Of a DNA stretch of 64,000 nt, positions 34,500-46,489 are shown piece by piece. The stretch is taken from assembly GCF_029626175.1 (NCBI RefSeq), contig NZ_JARUBM010000002.1, forward strand, positions 1,798,001-1,862,000, given 5' to 3'. Source of the stretch: Micromonospora sp. WMMD1082 (GTDB taxonomy: Bacteria > Actinomycetota > Actinomycetes > Mycobacteriales > Micromonosporaceae). A program made the position numbers and the translations under genes. Each line of letters begins with the position of its first letter. The stretch's first letter is position 1. The notes under the pieces are model-generated. The model saw only the letters and a program-made list of their open reading frames with translations, was not told where the DNA came from and made no database searches.

Positions 34500-35618
34500 T
34501 TAGCGGTCGAGGATGAGGCTTACCTTCTGGAACTCCTTGAGGTCGCGGTAGCCGCACTTGGCCATCGCGCGGCGCAGGCCGCCGAAGAGGTTCAGCTGGC
34601 CGTCGGGCTCGTCGGCGGGGCCGAAGAGGAGGCGCTCCATCGAGCCGAGGGGTTCGCCGGCCGCCTCGAACGCGCCCCGGGGCAGCGACGGGTGACTGGC
34701 CGCCGAGTGCCACCACGCCCCGCCGGCCGGCGCCTCCTCGCACAACGAGAGCGGCTCGCCGAGCATCACCGCGTCCGCACCGCAGCCCAGCGCCTTGGCG
34801 ATGTCGCCGGAGGTCCGGATGTCGCCGTCGGCGATCAGGTGCACGTGCCGCCCGCCGGTCTCGTCGAGGTAGTCCCGCCGGGCCGCGGCGGCGTCGGCGA
34901 TCGCGGTGGCCATCGGCACCCGGATGCCGAGCACCGACTCGGTGGTGGACCACTCGTCCCCGCCGATCCCGACGATCACGCCGGCCGCGCCCGTCCGCAT
35001 CAGGTGCAGCGCCGTCTTGTAGTCGGTGCAGCCCCCGACGATGACCGGCAGGTCGAGGTCGGCGATGAACTCCTTGAGGTTGAGCGGCTCGTCGGTGGTC
35101 GAGACGTGCTCGGCCGAGACGATGGTGCCCTGGATGACCAGGATGTCGACGCCCGCGTCGAGGATGACCGGGGCCAGCGCCAGGGTGTGCTGCGGGGAGA
35201 CCCGTACGGCCACCGTGCCGCCACCGTCGCGCAGCTCACGGACCCGCTCGGTGATCAGATCCGGCCGAATCGGCTCGGCGTACACCTCCTGGAGCCGCTT
35301 GGTCGTCCGGGCCTCCTCGTCCAGGCCGGCGAGTTCCTCCAGCACCTTGGTCGGGTTCTCGTAGCGGGTCCAGAGCCCTTCGACGTTGAGCACGCCGAGA
35401 CCGCCGAGCTGGCCGAGCCGGACGGCCGAGGCCGGGCTCATCGTCGCGTCGGAGGGGTGCCCGACGCAGGGGATGCCGAACTGGTACGCGTCGAGCTGCC
35501 ACCCGGTGGACACGTCGTCGACGTCCCGGGTACGGCGAGACGGCACGATCGCGATGTCGTCCAGGTGGTAGCCGCGCTGCGCGGTCTTGCCCAGCCCGAT
35601 CTCGACGACGTCACGCAT
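34500..35618 (-). CDS. guaB3: GuaB3 family IMP dehydrogenase-related protein
   Basis: A 372-residue TIM-barrel protein of the actinobacterial GuaB3 group (Rv3410c type), lying downstream of true guaB as in Mycobacterium and Streptomyces. It has the opening [40 protein letters not shown] and the end FGGLRRAMAKCGYRDLKEFQ. It lacks CBS domains. The segment aligned with the catalytic loop of IMPDH reads GIGGDEWSTTESVLG, with no catalytic Cys, so normal IMP dehydrogenase activity is doubtful. About 37 bp separate it from guaB, so they are co-transcribed. Confidence 0.93.
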   Translation of the reverse strand: MRDVVEIGLGKTAQRGYHLDDIAIVPSRRTRDVDDVSTGWQLDAYQFGIPCVGHPSDATMSPASAVRLGQLGGLGVLNVEGLWTRYENPTKVLEELAGLDEEARTTKRLQEVYAEPIRPDLITERVRELRDGGGTVAVRVSPQHTLALAPVILDAGVDILVIQGTIVSAEHVSTTDEPLNLKEFIADLDLPVIVGGCTDYKTALHLMRTGAAGVIVGIGGDEWSTTESVLGIRVPMATAIADAAAARRDYLDETGGRHVHLIADGDIRTSGDIAKALGCGADAVMLGEPLSLCEEAPAGGAWWHSAASHPSLPRGAFEAAGEPLGSMERLLFGPADEPDGQLNLFGGLRRAMAKCGYRDLKEFQKVSLILDR

Positions 35619-35655
35619 GGGGCACTCCAGGTGTGTTCGGGGGTGGTGGGAGGGG

Positions 35656-37392
<1,737 letters not shown>

Positions 37393-37405
37393 CTACGGTG
37401 AGGGG

Positions 37406-37810
37406 GTGCAGGACGACCCCATCGACCCGTTCACCGGCGACCCGACCGATCCGGCGGCCGACCTGGGTGACGCAGGCGGCGACGCGCCGCTCGATCCCCT
37501 GACCGACGTGGAACGCCAGGACGTGCTGGAGGACCTCGCCGACCTGGAGATCTACCAGGCACTGCTCGCGCCGATCGGCGTACGCGGGCTCGTCATCGAA
37601 TGCGAGGACTGCCGGGAGCCGCACTACTTCGACTGGGATCTGCTCCGGGGCAACCTGCGTCACCTGCTCAGCTCCGGGAGCCCTCGGGTGCACGAGCCGG
37701 CCTACGACCCCGATCCCGACCACTACGTCACCTGGGACTACGCCCGGGGTTACGCCGACGGCGTGCACGACACCCTCAGCGAGGGCACCGAGGACGAGCC
37801 CGGCAACTGA
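37406..37810 (+). CDS. DUF5319 family protein
   Basis: A 134-residue very acidic protein of unknown function, widely conserved in actinobacteria and found next to guaB2 in Mycobacterium (Rv3412 position). It starts at a GTG (37406) inside AGGGGG-rich sequence and has the conserved core LEDLADLEIYQALLAPIGVR followed by a paired-Cys signature G-L-V-I-E-C-E-D-C, then HYFDWDLLRGNLRHLL. No membrane segment. Divergent from guaB and convergent with the bldM-like gene, with 7 bp between stops. Confidence 0.85.
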   Translation: MQDDPIDPFTGDPTDPAADLGDAGGDAPLDPLTDVERQDVLEDLADLEIYQALLAPIGVRGLVIECEDCREPHYFDWDLLRGNLRHLLSSGSPRVHEPAYDPDPDHYVTWDYARGYADGVHDTLSEGTEDEPGN

Positions 37811-37817
37811 CCGGCTC

Positions 37818-38621
37818 TCAGGCAACCAGCCCGGCCCGGAAGCCGGCGGCCACCGCGTGTGCCCGGTCGCGGGCGCCCAGCTTGCGGAACAGCCGCCGGG
37901 CATGGGTCTTCACGGTGTCCTCGGAGACGAACAACTCCCGGCCGATCTCGGCGTTGCTCTTGCCCTCGGCCATGCCGAGCAGCACCTGCAACTCCCGCTC
38001 GGTGAGGCCGATCGCGGACCGGTCGGGTCGGGGCGTCGACGACTTGCCCGGCTCGGCCTCGGCACCCGCCTCGGCGGGGTCGTCGCCGCGCTGCGCCGGC
38101 ACCATCGCCGGCCCGCCCGCGGCATCCGCCGCCGGCCAGGACTGCGCGGCCTCGCCGCCGGTGCGGCCACCGGGCGTTTGCCGTGCCGGGCTGCCGACGG
38201 CCGCGGCGTCCCGGGCCGGGTCCGCGATCCGGTGCCGGCTGGCCCGGCCCGGCGCGGCCAGCAGCAGCAGCGCCTTGGCGACCGCGCTGGTCAGATCGTG
38301 GTCAACGCCCTGGATCAGCCCACGGGCCCCGGCGCTGATGGTCGCCGCCGCCGCCTCGGACTCCTCCGTACCGAGCAACAGGACCGCGGCCTGCGGCGCG
38401 CGGGCCAGCACCCGGCGGACGAAGCCGGCGCTGTCGGGGCGGGTGAGCGCGGTGTCGGCGAGCACCACGTCGGCGGGGCGCTCGGCCAGCCGCAGCATCA
38501 CCTCGGGGTCGGAGACCGCCGTCCGGACGGCACCGGACAACCCCAGCCGCGCTGCCGCGGAGGTCAAGTGCTGCGCCGCGAGCGGCGTTCGAACGCACAC
38601 AAGAACGGTACGCAATGGCAT
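37818..38621 (-). CDS. bldM: BldM-like atypical response regulator (LuxR-type HTH)
   Basis: A 267-residue regulator. The C-terminal helix-turn-helix (204-267: GLTERELQVLLGMAEGKSNA and following) is very close to Streptomyces BldM, and the location beside guaB and a whiB gene matches that of bldM. The N-terminal receiver (1-122) is degenerate: the acidic pair is replaced by CVR after the first strand, although an Asp remains at the acceptor position (Asp56 in VVLADT). An 80-residue Ala/Pro/Gly-rich linker (123-203) separates the domains and is unusual. The ATG at 38621 follows GGAGAGGAG. By analogy it may control development or sporulation. Divergent from whiB. Confidence 0.8.
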   Translation of the reverse strand: MPLRTVLVCVRTPLAAQHLTSAAARLGLSGAVRTAVSDPEVMLRLAERPADVVLADTALTRPDSAGFVRRVLARAPQAAVLLLGTEESEAAAATISAGARGLIQGVDHDLTSAVAKALLLLAAPGRASRHRIADPARDAAAVGSPARQTPGGRTGGEAAQSWPAADAAGGPAMVPAQRGDDPAEAGAEAEPGKSSTPRPDRSAIGLTERELQVLLGMAEGKSNAEIGRELFVSEDTVKTHARRLFRKLGARDRAHAVAAGFRAGLVA

Positions 38622-38869
38622 CTCCTCTCCGCACACGAGCAGACCACGGCCGGATGCGATCGGGAGGAGGTTCCCGGCAATCCTCCCAACTTTTCCGACA
38701 GATGGCACATATGCCACAAGTCGCCAGATGTTCTGGATCAAAGACGTGTGAGTGGTGAGGCGCACGGGTACGGGAGGTGCCAGGCCGGGAACGGTGCGCC
38801 TGCGCGGCCCGCCGCCCGGACAGCCGGCCACGAAGCATCTCGCGGTGCCGCGCGAGAGGAGGGGTGCTG

Positions 38870-39253
38870 ATGTCGAACGTACGTAGACTGCCCGGACCCA
38901 TCATCGACCTCTGGGATTGGCAGCGGCTCGGTGCCTGCCGAGGCCGCGACAGCGCCCAGTTCTTCCACCCCGACGGCGAGCGGGGCTCGTCCCGGCTGCG
39001 CCGGGAGTCCTCTGCCAAGGCCGTCTGCCGCACCTGCCCGGTCCGCGCCGAGTGCGCCGCGCACGCCCTGTCGGTCCGGGAACCGTACGGCGTCTGGGGT
39101 GGCTTCAGCGAATCCGAGCGGCTGCGGCTGCTCGCGGTCGGTTGGGAGGACCTGGCCGACCGCCGACAGACCCGGGTCGACGTCAACCGGCTGGAGGCCC
39201 GGCTGGGCAGCTCCCACCGGTCGACGCTGCCCGCCCAGCGCAACGTCGCCTAG
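38870..39253 (+). CDS. WhiB-family iron-sulfur transcription regulator (WhiB3-like position)
   Basis: A 127-residue redox-responsive regulator that binds a [4Fe-4S] cluster and the principal sigma factor. Four ligands are visible: Cys23, Cys53, Cys56 and Cys62 (C-x29-C-x2-C-x5-C), followed by the GVWGG turn at 74-78 and a basic C-terminal helix. The ATG at 38870 has GAGAGGAGGGG upstream. The position between guaB-DUF5319 and groEL1 equals that of M. tuberculosis whiB3, so this is probably its orthologue; sequence alone does not prove it. Divergent from the BldM-like regulator, with a 248-bp shared control region. Confidence 0.88.
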   Translation: MSNVRRLPGPIIDLWDWQRLGACRGRDSAQFFHPDGERGSSRLRRESSAKAVCRTCPVRAECAAHALSVREPYGVWGGFSESERLRLLAVGWEDLADRRQTRVDVNRLEARLGSSHRSTLPAQRNVA

Positions 39254-39279
39254 CGCAACGTCGCCTGACGTACGCCACC

Positions 39280-39314
39280 GACGCCGCGTCCCCGCTGACC
39301 GGGGACGCGGCGTC
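39280..39314 (+). terminator. Terminator after whiB
   Basis: A perfect 14-bp stem (39280-39293 with 39301-39314) around a 7-nt loop starts 27 bp after the whiB stop. No T-run follows, as is common in this group. Confidence 0.65.
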
Positions 39315-39427
39315 TCGGCGAGGTCGGCGCGATTCGGTACCTCCTCCTGGACACCGCGCTGCTCTCCGCCGCTTGCCCTCCGGTCTCCGGCACTGCTCTC
39401 CGGCCCCGGATGCTTGTCTCCGACCGC

Positions 39428-39460
39428 CCCTGTCGAGCTGAGCCGTTTGCGCTATCACGC
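39428..39460 (+). repeat. Dispersed 33-bp intergenic repeat, copy C
   Basis: CCCTGTCGAGCTGAGCCG followed by TTTGCGCTATCAC matches copy A at 1923-1955 with only a few differences, 37 kb away. Confidence 0.65.
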
Positions 39461-39634
39461 TCCCTCACGGCTTCGGTGGCGAGGCAGTCCCGCAGGCACC
39501 TCACCAACCCGGGTGCCGCCGCCGGGTGAAGCTCAGCCGGGTGAAACTCAGCCGACGTTGACACCCGGCTCGTCGCCCGGCTGTTCACCCGCGCCGAGCG
39601 AATGCGGGCTGGGCCGCCCTGGGCCGCCCCACCG

Positions 39635-39685
39635 ACGCAACTGGCCGCCGCGATCCGTCTGCGCCATCAGCTCGACAGCGCCCAC
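39635..39685 (+). repeat. 51-bp direct repeat, left copy
   Basis: Matches 39784-39834 at all but about two positions (ACGCAACTGG versus ACGCGACTGG; CGTCTGCGCC versus CGTCTACGCC). The inner part CATCAGCTCGACAG shares its end with the dispersed 33-bp element, so this may be a variant of that family. Confidence 0.65.
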
Positions 39686-39783
39686 ACACCAACTCCGGCG
39701 CCGCCGATCGCCACCACCCACGGCGCCGCCGTTCCCCGCGACCGATCGCGCCACCAGCGCAACGCGCCGCACCACCAACCCCA

Positions 39784-39834
39784 ACGCGACTGGCCGCCGC
39801 GATCCGTCTACGCCATCAGCTCGACAGCGCCCAC
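39784..39834 (+). repeat. 51-bp direct repeat, right copy
   Basis: Second copy of the element at 39635-39685, in the same orientation, 149 bp downstream. Confidence 0.65.
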
Positions 39835-39981
39835 GCCAGCTATACCCGGCCAGCTCGCTGCCAGAGCCGCGCAGCCGGCGGAGCGGCTTTGGCCACCACC
39901 ACCCGCGGCACAGGCGGGCGGCGGGTGGTAGTGGCCGGGCCGGACAGTCACCAGCGCCCGGAGCCCGGTCGGCGGAGCGGG

Positions 39982-41598
39982 TCAGGTGACGGTGAGCGTG
40001 ACGGTGTGCCAGCCGGTCGCCCCGTCGGGCGCGACGTCGCGCAGCTCGCCGGTCTGCGGCTCACCGGTGCTGTCCGTGGCCCGGACCTGGAGGATGTGCT
40101 TGCCGGGGGTGGCCGCCCACTGCCAGGACCACTGCACCCAGGTGTCCACCGAGACCGCCGACGCCAGCTCCGCCTCCTGCCAGGGCCCGCCGTCGACGCG
40201 TACCTCGACGCGCTCGATGCCCCGGTGCTGCGCCCAGGCGACCCCGGCGACCGTGACCGGGCCGGCGGCCGGGCGGTTGCGGGGGCGGGGCGTGTCGATC
40301 CTCGACTGCGTCTTCACCGGCCCCTGCGCCGACCAGCCTCGGGGCACCCAGTACGCGTCGAAGTCGGCGAAGCTGGTCAACTCCAGCTCGGTGATCCACT
40401 TGCACGCCGACACGTAGCCGTACAGGCCGGGCACCACCATGCGGGCGGGAAAGCCGTGCACCACCGGCAGCGGCTCGCCGTTCATGCCGACGGCGAGCAG
40501 GGCGTCCCGCCCGTCGCGCAGCACTTCGGTCGGGGTGCCGCAGGTCCAGCCGTCGACCGAGCGCCCGACCACCTGGTCGGCACCGTCGAGCGGCGCCACC
40601 TCGTCGAGCAGTTCCCGGATCGGTACGCCGAGCCAGCGGGCGTTGCCGATCAGGTCGCCGCCGACCTCGTTGGAGACGCAGGCGAGGGTCACGTACCGCT
40701 CCACCATCGGCCGGGCGAGCAGGTCGGCATAGCTCAACGTGACCGGGTTGCGGACCCGGCCGTGGATCCGCAGCCGCCAGGTTTCCGGATCGACCTGCGG
40801 CGCCACCAGCGCGGTGTCGATCCGGTAGAAGCCCGTGTTCGCGGTGACGTAACTGGCCAGCCCTGGCACCGCCAGCTCGGCGCCGGCCGGCACCGGCCGC
40901 GCGGTGGAGGCCGGTGCCGGCAGCGTGATCGCGTCGCGGGCGGCCGAGACTCCCCGCCGGCCGGCCAGCCACCGCCCGGCGACGCCCCCGACGGCGGCCA
41001 CGCCGAGCACGGTGCCGACACCGGTCAGGAACCGCCGCCGCGAGTCCGGGTCGACCGACCGGCCCGGCTCCGGCTCGCGCCGGTCGTCGCCGGGCCGCTC
41101 GACGACCGCGTCGGCCGGCGGACCGGGGGCGGCGGGGGTGGGTGGGGACCAGGGCCAGGGATCCAGCTCCAGCGGGCCGGCGACGAACGCCCACAGCACC
41201 ACGCCGCCGACCACCGCCCCGAGCAGCGACGGCAGCGCATCGGCGGCGTCCGCGCCCGCCCGGGTCAGCGCCGCCGCCGTGCCGAGCGCGGCGAAGGCGG
41301 CGACGCCGGCCAGGCCCACCACCAGCCGGCGGGCGGCCAGCATCCCCAGCAGGGCGGCGAAGACGCCGAGCAGCAGCGCCGTCCCGACCAGCAGAGCGAT
41401 CTTGTCGTACGTGCCGAACAGTGCGATGCCGAGCCGCTTGACCGGCTCCGGGGCGGTGTCCACGACGAGGCCACCGACCGCGACGAGCGGGGACGATCGG
41501 GGGCCGGTCAGGGCCGCCACCAGTTCGGCGGCGCCGAGGGCCGCAGCGGCGGCGGCGATGCCGGCCAGGGCGGAGTACCGGGGTGTCGTGCTGCTCAC
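39982..41598 (-). CDS. Membrane-anchored molybdopterin (sulfite-oxidase family) oxidoreductase
   Basis: A 538-residue protein. The first 145 residues contain about four membrane helices; a charged linker (150-185) leads to RRRFL (187-191) and another helix, resembling an internal twin-arginine-type segment. The molybdopterin domain spans about 255-430 with the metal-ligating Cys307 in VTLACVSNEVGGDLIGNARW and the GFPARMVVPGLYGYVSACKW segment. The C-terminal Mo-co dimerisation domain completes it. The extracellular active site is inferred. It is a YedY/SUOX-like enzyme whose substrate is unknown. The GTG at 41598 is the most likely start, though its ribosome-binding site is weak. Confidence 0.85.
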   Translation of the reverse strand: MSSTTPRYSALAGIAAAAAALGAAELVAALTGPRSSPLVAVGGLVVDTAPEPVKRLGIALFGTYDKIALLVGTALLLGVFAALLGMLAARRLVVGLAGVAAFAALGTAAALTRAGADAADALPSLLGAVVGGVVLWAFVAGPLELDPWPWSPPTPAAPGPPADAVVERPGDDRREPEPGRSVDPDSRRRFLTGVGTVLGVAAVGGVAGRWLAGRRGVSAARDAITLPAPASTARPVPAGAELAVPGLASYVTANTGFYRIDTALVAPQVDPETWRLRIHGRVRNPVTLSYADLLARPMVERYVTLACVSNEVGGDLIGNARWLGVPIRELLDEVAPLDGADQVVGRSVDGWTCGTPTEVLRDGRDALLAVGMNGEPLPVVHGFPARMVVPGLYGYVSACKWITELELTSFADFDAYWVPRGWSAQGPVKTQSRIDTPRPRNRPAAGPVTVAGVAWAQHRGIERVEVRVDGGPWQEAELASAVSVDTWVQWSWQWAATPGKHILQVRATDSTGEPQTGELRDVAPDGATGWHTVTLTVT

Positions 41599-41734
41599 CG
41601 GCCCAGTGTTTCCGACCGGGAGGCCCGTCCGGTAGTCACCTCGGCGGTGGGTGGTCCCGCCGGTCACGGACCGGATACGCGCCTGGGGCGCACCGTCGTC
41701 GACGATGCGCCCCAGGTCCCGGGTACGGCAGGGG

Positions 41735-43769
<2,035 letters not shown>

Positions 43770-43905
43770 ACCCTCCTGGGGTACTTGGTTTCGTTGCCGA
43801 TCGGCATGCCGACCGGCGTCAATCTGCCACATGCCACCGGGCGGGGCCGTCGTCGCGGGTGCCGGTCCGCCTGGCGTTCAACCCCCGGACACCAGGGCCC
43901 GGGCG

Positions 43906-43932
43906 TTGGCACCCTCAGGGTGAGAGTGCTAA
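43906..43932 (-). promoter_or_regulatory. CIRCE operator (HrcA site) 1 upstream of groES
   Basis: TTGGCACCC-N9-GAGTGCTAA fits the CIRCE consensus TTAGCACTC-N9-GAGTGCTAA, with one perfect half. HrcA repressor binding here would give heat-shock control. Confidence 0.8.
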
Positions 43933-43950
43933 TCGCAGGTTATTCCTCGG

Positions 43951-43977
43951 CTAGCACTCCGTCAAGGAGAGTGCCAA
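43951..43977 (-). promoter_or_regulatory. CIRCE operator (HrcA site) 2 upstream of groES
   Basis: CTAGCACTC-N9-GAGTGCCAA matches CIRCE at 16 of 18 half-site positions. It lies 18 bp from the first site. Paired CIRCE elements before groES are known in other actinomycetes. Confidence 0.85.
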
Positions 43978-44098
43978 CGCCACCCACTCCGTGTCGCCAC
44001 TGTTCCGCCAGGGTTGACCACAACACGCCGACAATCACTTCCCGTCGCGTAACCAACCGCCTACCCTCCGGCGCGACCACATCACGGAGGGCGGACCG

Positions 44099-44899
44099 AT
44101 GACCGACATTCCCACCCTGGGCTTCCTGCGCGACCAGTTGCGCCGGGCCCGCCAGCTGCACGGGCTCACCCAGGAGGAGTTGAGCAAACTGATCAACTAC
44201 TCCGCGTCGTCGGTGAGCGCGATGGAGACCGGCCAGAACCAGCTCAGCGCCGACTATCTGGCCCGGTTCGACAAGGTGCTGGAGACCGGCGGCCTGTTCA
44301 TCGGCATGCTGGGGCTGATCCGGCTGCACGCCGAGCCGGACTGGTTCCGGCCGTGGGGCGAGATCGAGCGGGAGGCCGTCGCGCTGCGCTGGTACGACCC
44401 GGCGGTGATTCCGGGCCTGCTCCAGACCGAGGCGTACGCGCGGGCGATGCTCCGGGCCGGCCCTTTCCTGACCGACGACGAGATCGAGAAGCGGGTGCTG
44501 GCCCGGCTGGCCCGGCAGGAGGTGCTCGCCCGCGACGAGCCGCCGCAGCTCGTGGTGGTGCTGGACGAACAGGCACTGCGCCGGCAGGTCGGCGACCGGG
44601 CGACCATGCGCGAGCAGCTGGAGCACCTGCGGAGCATGGCCGACCGGCCGAACGTCCAGGTGCGGATCGTCCCGGCCGAGACGCCGTGGTACATCGGGCT
44701 CAACGGGCCGTTCGTGCTGGCCCGGCTCGCCGACGGCACCGAGGTGGCGCACCTGGACAACCAGCTCCGGGGCCACACCGTGGACAGCCCGAACGACCTT
44801 GCCGCCCTGGGGCGGCAGTGGGAGACTGTGGCCGGTGAGGCGCTGCCGCGCCGGCAGTCCGCCCGCCTGATTGAGGAAGTGGCGAAGTCATGGACCTGA
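44099..44899 (+). CDS. XRE-family regulator with DUF5753 domain (WhiJ type)
   Basis: A 266-residue transcription regulator. The N-terminal Cro/C1-type helix-turn-helix (about 8-65: [35 protein letters not shown]) is followed by the DUF5753 domain (about 85-262) with [20 protein letters not shown]. The ATG follows CGGAGGG. It overlaps the next gene, a DUF397 protein, by 10 bp. Such pairs are abundant in sporulating actinomycetes (Streptomyces WhiJ and its small partners) and are thought to form ligand- or partner-controlled repressor modules in development. Targets are unknown. Confidence 0.9.
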   Translation: MTDIPTLGFLRDQLRRARQLHGLTQEELSKLINYSASSVSAMETGQNQLSADYLARFDKVLETGGLFIGMLGLIRLHAEPDWFRPWGEIEREAVALRWYDPAVIPGLLQTEAYARAMLRAGPFLTDDEIEKRVLARLARQEVLARDEPPQLVVVLDEQALRRQVGDRATMREQLEHLRSMADRPNVQVRIVPAETPWYIGLNGPFVLARLADGTEVAHLDNQLRGHTVDSPNDLAALGRQWETVAGEALPRRQSARLIEEVAKSWT

Positions 44900-45081
44900 C
44901 CCGCGCCGCCTGGCGCAAGTCCTCCCGCAGCAACAGCAACGGCGGCGCCTGCGTCGAGGTCGCCGACAACCTGCCCGGTGTCGTCGCCGTCCGCGACAGC
45001 AAGGACCCGACCGGCCCGGTGCTCGCCTTCACCCCGGCAAGCTGGCGCGCCTTCGTCGCCGCCCACCACACCACCACCTGA
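44890..45081 (+). CDS. DUF397 small protein, partner of the XRE regulator
   Basis: A 63-residue protein with the family signature WRKSSRSNSNGGACVEVAD (here AWRKSSRSNSNGG as AWR/AWRK-like start), VAVRDSKDPTGPVL and FTPASWRAFV. These proteins are thought to antagonise or modulate the adjacent XRE/DUF5753 regulator. The ATG lies inside the end of the regulator gene (10-bp overlap), so translation is coupled. Confidence 0.88.
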   Translation: MDLTRAAWRKSSRSNSNGGACVEVADNLPGVVAVRDSKDPTGPVLAFTPASWRAFVAAHHTTT

Positions 45082-45118
45082 TCCCCGCCCGACCGATCGC
45101 GGTCGGGAGAATGGGTGG

Positions 45119-46303
45119 GTGGATCTGGAGCAGCTGGGGGCGTTGCGTACACCTGAGGGGTTGGCGGCGCTCGACGCGGCGGCCCGGGTGGCCGACGGCG
45201 ACCCGCTGACCGCGGCGAGCGCGCTCCGCTCGGCGGGGGTGCCGGCCGGGTTGGCGGCGGCGGCGCTGACCCAGGTGGAGCTGCGGCGCAGGGCGGCCGG
45301 CAAGTTCGGGCCGGCGGCGGGCGGGATGTTCTTCACCCGGCCGGGCCTGGAGCAGGCCACCCGGCAGGTCGTCGCCCGGCGACGGGCACAGCGGCTGCGG
45401 GCCGCCGGGGTGACGAGCCTGGCCGACCTCGGCTGCGGGCTGGGCGCGGACGCACTCGCCGCCGCCCGCGAGGGCATCCGGGTGTACGGCGTGGAGGCCG
45501 ACCCGCTCACCGCCGCGCTGGCCGAGGCGAACGCGCAGGCCGCCGGGCTGGCCGATCTCGTCACCGTCGAGTGCGCTGACGCGACCGCGTTCGACGTGAC
45601 CCGGGTCGAGGCGGTCTTCTGCGATCCGGCCCGGCGCCGGGCCGGCACCGGCCGCCGGATCTTCGACCCCAACTCGTACTCGCCGCCCTGGGACTTCGTC
45701 ACCGGCCTGGCCGAACGGGTGCCGCGGACGGTGCTGAAGGTCGCTCCCGGCCTCGACCATGCCCTGATCCCGCCGGGTGCCGAGGCGGAGTGGGTCAGCG
45801 TCGACGGCGACCTGGTCGAGGCCACGCTCTGGTGCGGCGAACTGGCCCGGGTTCCGCGCCGCGCGACGGTGTTCACGCAGGGCGGCGCCCACCACCTGAC
45901 CGGCAGCGGGACGGTGGAGGCGGCCGTCGGGCCGGTGCGCCGGTTCGTGTACGACCCGGACCCGGCGGTGATCCGGGCCCACCTGGTCGCCGAGCTGGCC
46001 GCCGACCTGGACGCCTCGCTGGCCGACCCGACCATCGCCTACCTCTACGCCGACCGGGCCACGCCGACCCCGTACGCCCGCTGCCTGGAGGTGACCGACG
46101 TGCTGGCGTTCTCGCTCAAGCGGCTGCGGGCGCTGCTGCGGGAACGCCGGGTCGGCCGGGTGGAGATCCTCAAACGCGGCTCCGCGCTGGAACCGGAGCG
46201 GCTCCGGCGTGACCTGCGGCTGGCCGGCGACCAGCCGGCCAGCCTGGTGCTGACCCGGGTCGCCGGAGCCCCGACGGTGCTGATCTGCCGCCCGGCGTCC
46301 TGA
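45119..46303 (+). CDS. Class I SAM-dependent methyltransferase with THUMP-like C-terminus
   Basis: A 394-residue protein. Residues about 95-200 form the SAM-binding core with motif I LADLGCGLGADALAAA, motif II GVEADPLTAALAEANA and the acidic CDPARR loop. The C-terminal part (about 310-394), with VLAFSLKRLRALLRERRVG and VEILKRGSALEPERLR, resembles the THUMP-like domain found in this actinobacterial family, suggesting an RNA target. The GTG start at 45119 follows CGGGAGA. It lies downstream of the XRE/DUF397 pair but functional linkage is unlikely. Confidence 0.85.
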   Translation: MDLEQLGALRTPEGLAALDAAARVADGDPLTAASALRSAGVPAGLAAAALTQVELRRRAAGKFGPAAGGMFFTRPGLEQATRQVVARRRAQRLRAAGVTSLADLGCGLGADALAAAREGIRVYGVEADPLTAALAEANAQAAGLADLVTVECADATAFDVTRVEAVFCDPARRRAGTGRRIFDPNSYSPPWDFVTGLAERVPRTVLKVAPGLDHALIPPGAEAEWVSVDGDLVEATLWCGELARVPRRATVFTQGGAHHLTGSGTVEAAVGPVRRFVYDPDPAVIRAHLVAELAADLDASLADPTIAYLYADRATPTPYARCLEVTDVLAFSLKRLRALLRERRVGRVEILKRGSALEPERLRRDLRLAGDQPASLVLTRVAGAPTVLICRPAS

Positions 46304-46363
46304 CCGGCCAGGCCCTCGGCCCGGAGAGCCGGTTGGCGGCAGGGTGTCGGTCGCGTTGCCGAA

Positions 46364-46382
46364 TTGTTACCGCCGACAACAA
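46364..46382 (+). promoter_or_regulatory. Possible ROK-repressor operator upstream of the sugar ABC operon
   Basis: TTGTT-N9-AACAA forms a small inverted repeat 107 bp before the binding-protein start. The ROK regulator gene at the operon's end is a candidate ligand. The match is short, so this is tentative. Confidence 0.25.
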
Positions 46383-46489
46383 ACTCGTCACCACCACACC
46401 CTTGTGCTGGCGTGTGGCGCGGAATACGTTGCCGGACACAACAAAAACAACACACCGACACCTTCCCCACCCTCGAAAGGACCCTGCAC

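Larger units (their letters stand above)
39254..39981. other. 728-bp gene-free region rich in repeats
   Basis: Lies between the convergent whiB and sulfite-oxidase-family genes. It holds a terminator hairpin, one copy of the dispersed 33-bp repeat and a 51-bp imperfect direct repeat 149 bp apart. ORFs on either strand have no family features and follow composition. It may be a decayed insertion or a repeat landing site. Confidence 0.5.

Noticed and set aside
34369..34953. Extension of the second M1 peptidase to 666 residues
   Set aside because: The extra segment runs through an intergenic repeat and antisense to guaB3. The GTG at 34368 gives a proper lipoprotein signal.
39254..39981. Small genes in the gap after whiB (frames of 78 to 112 residues)
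   Set aside because: They have no ribosome-binding sites, no family similarity, and their sequence is explained by the repeats.
43924..43959. A third HrcA site from GAGTGCTAA-N18-CTAGCACTC
   Set aside because: The orientation is inverted and spacing wrong. These halves belong to the two tandem CIRCE elements.
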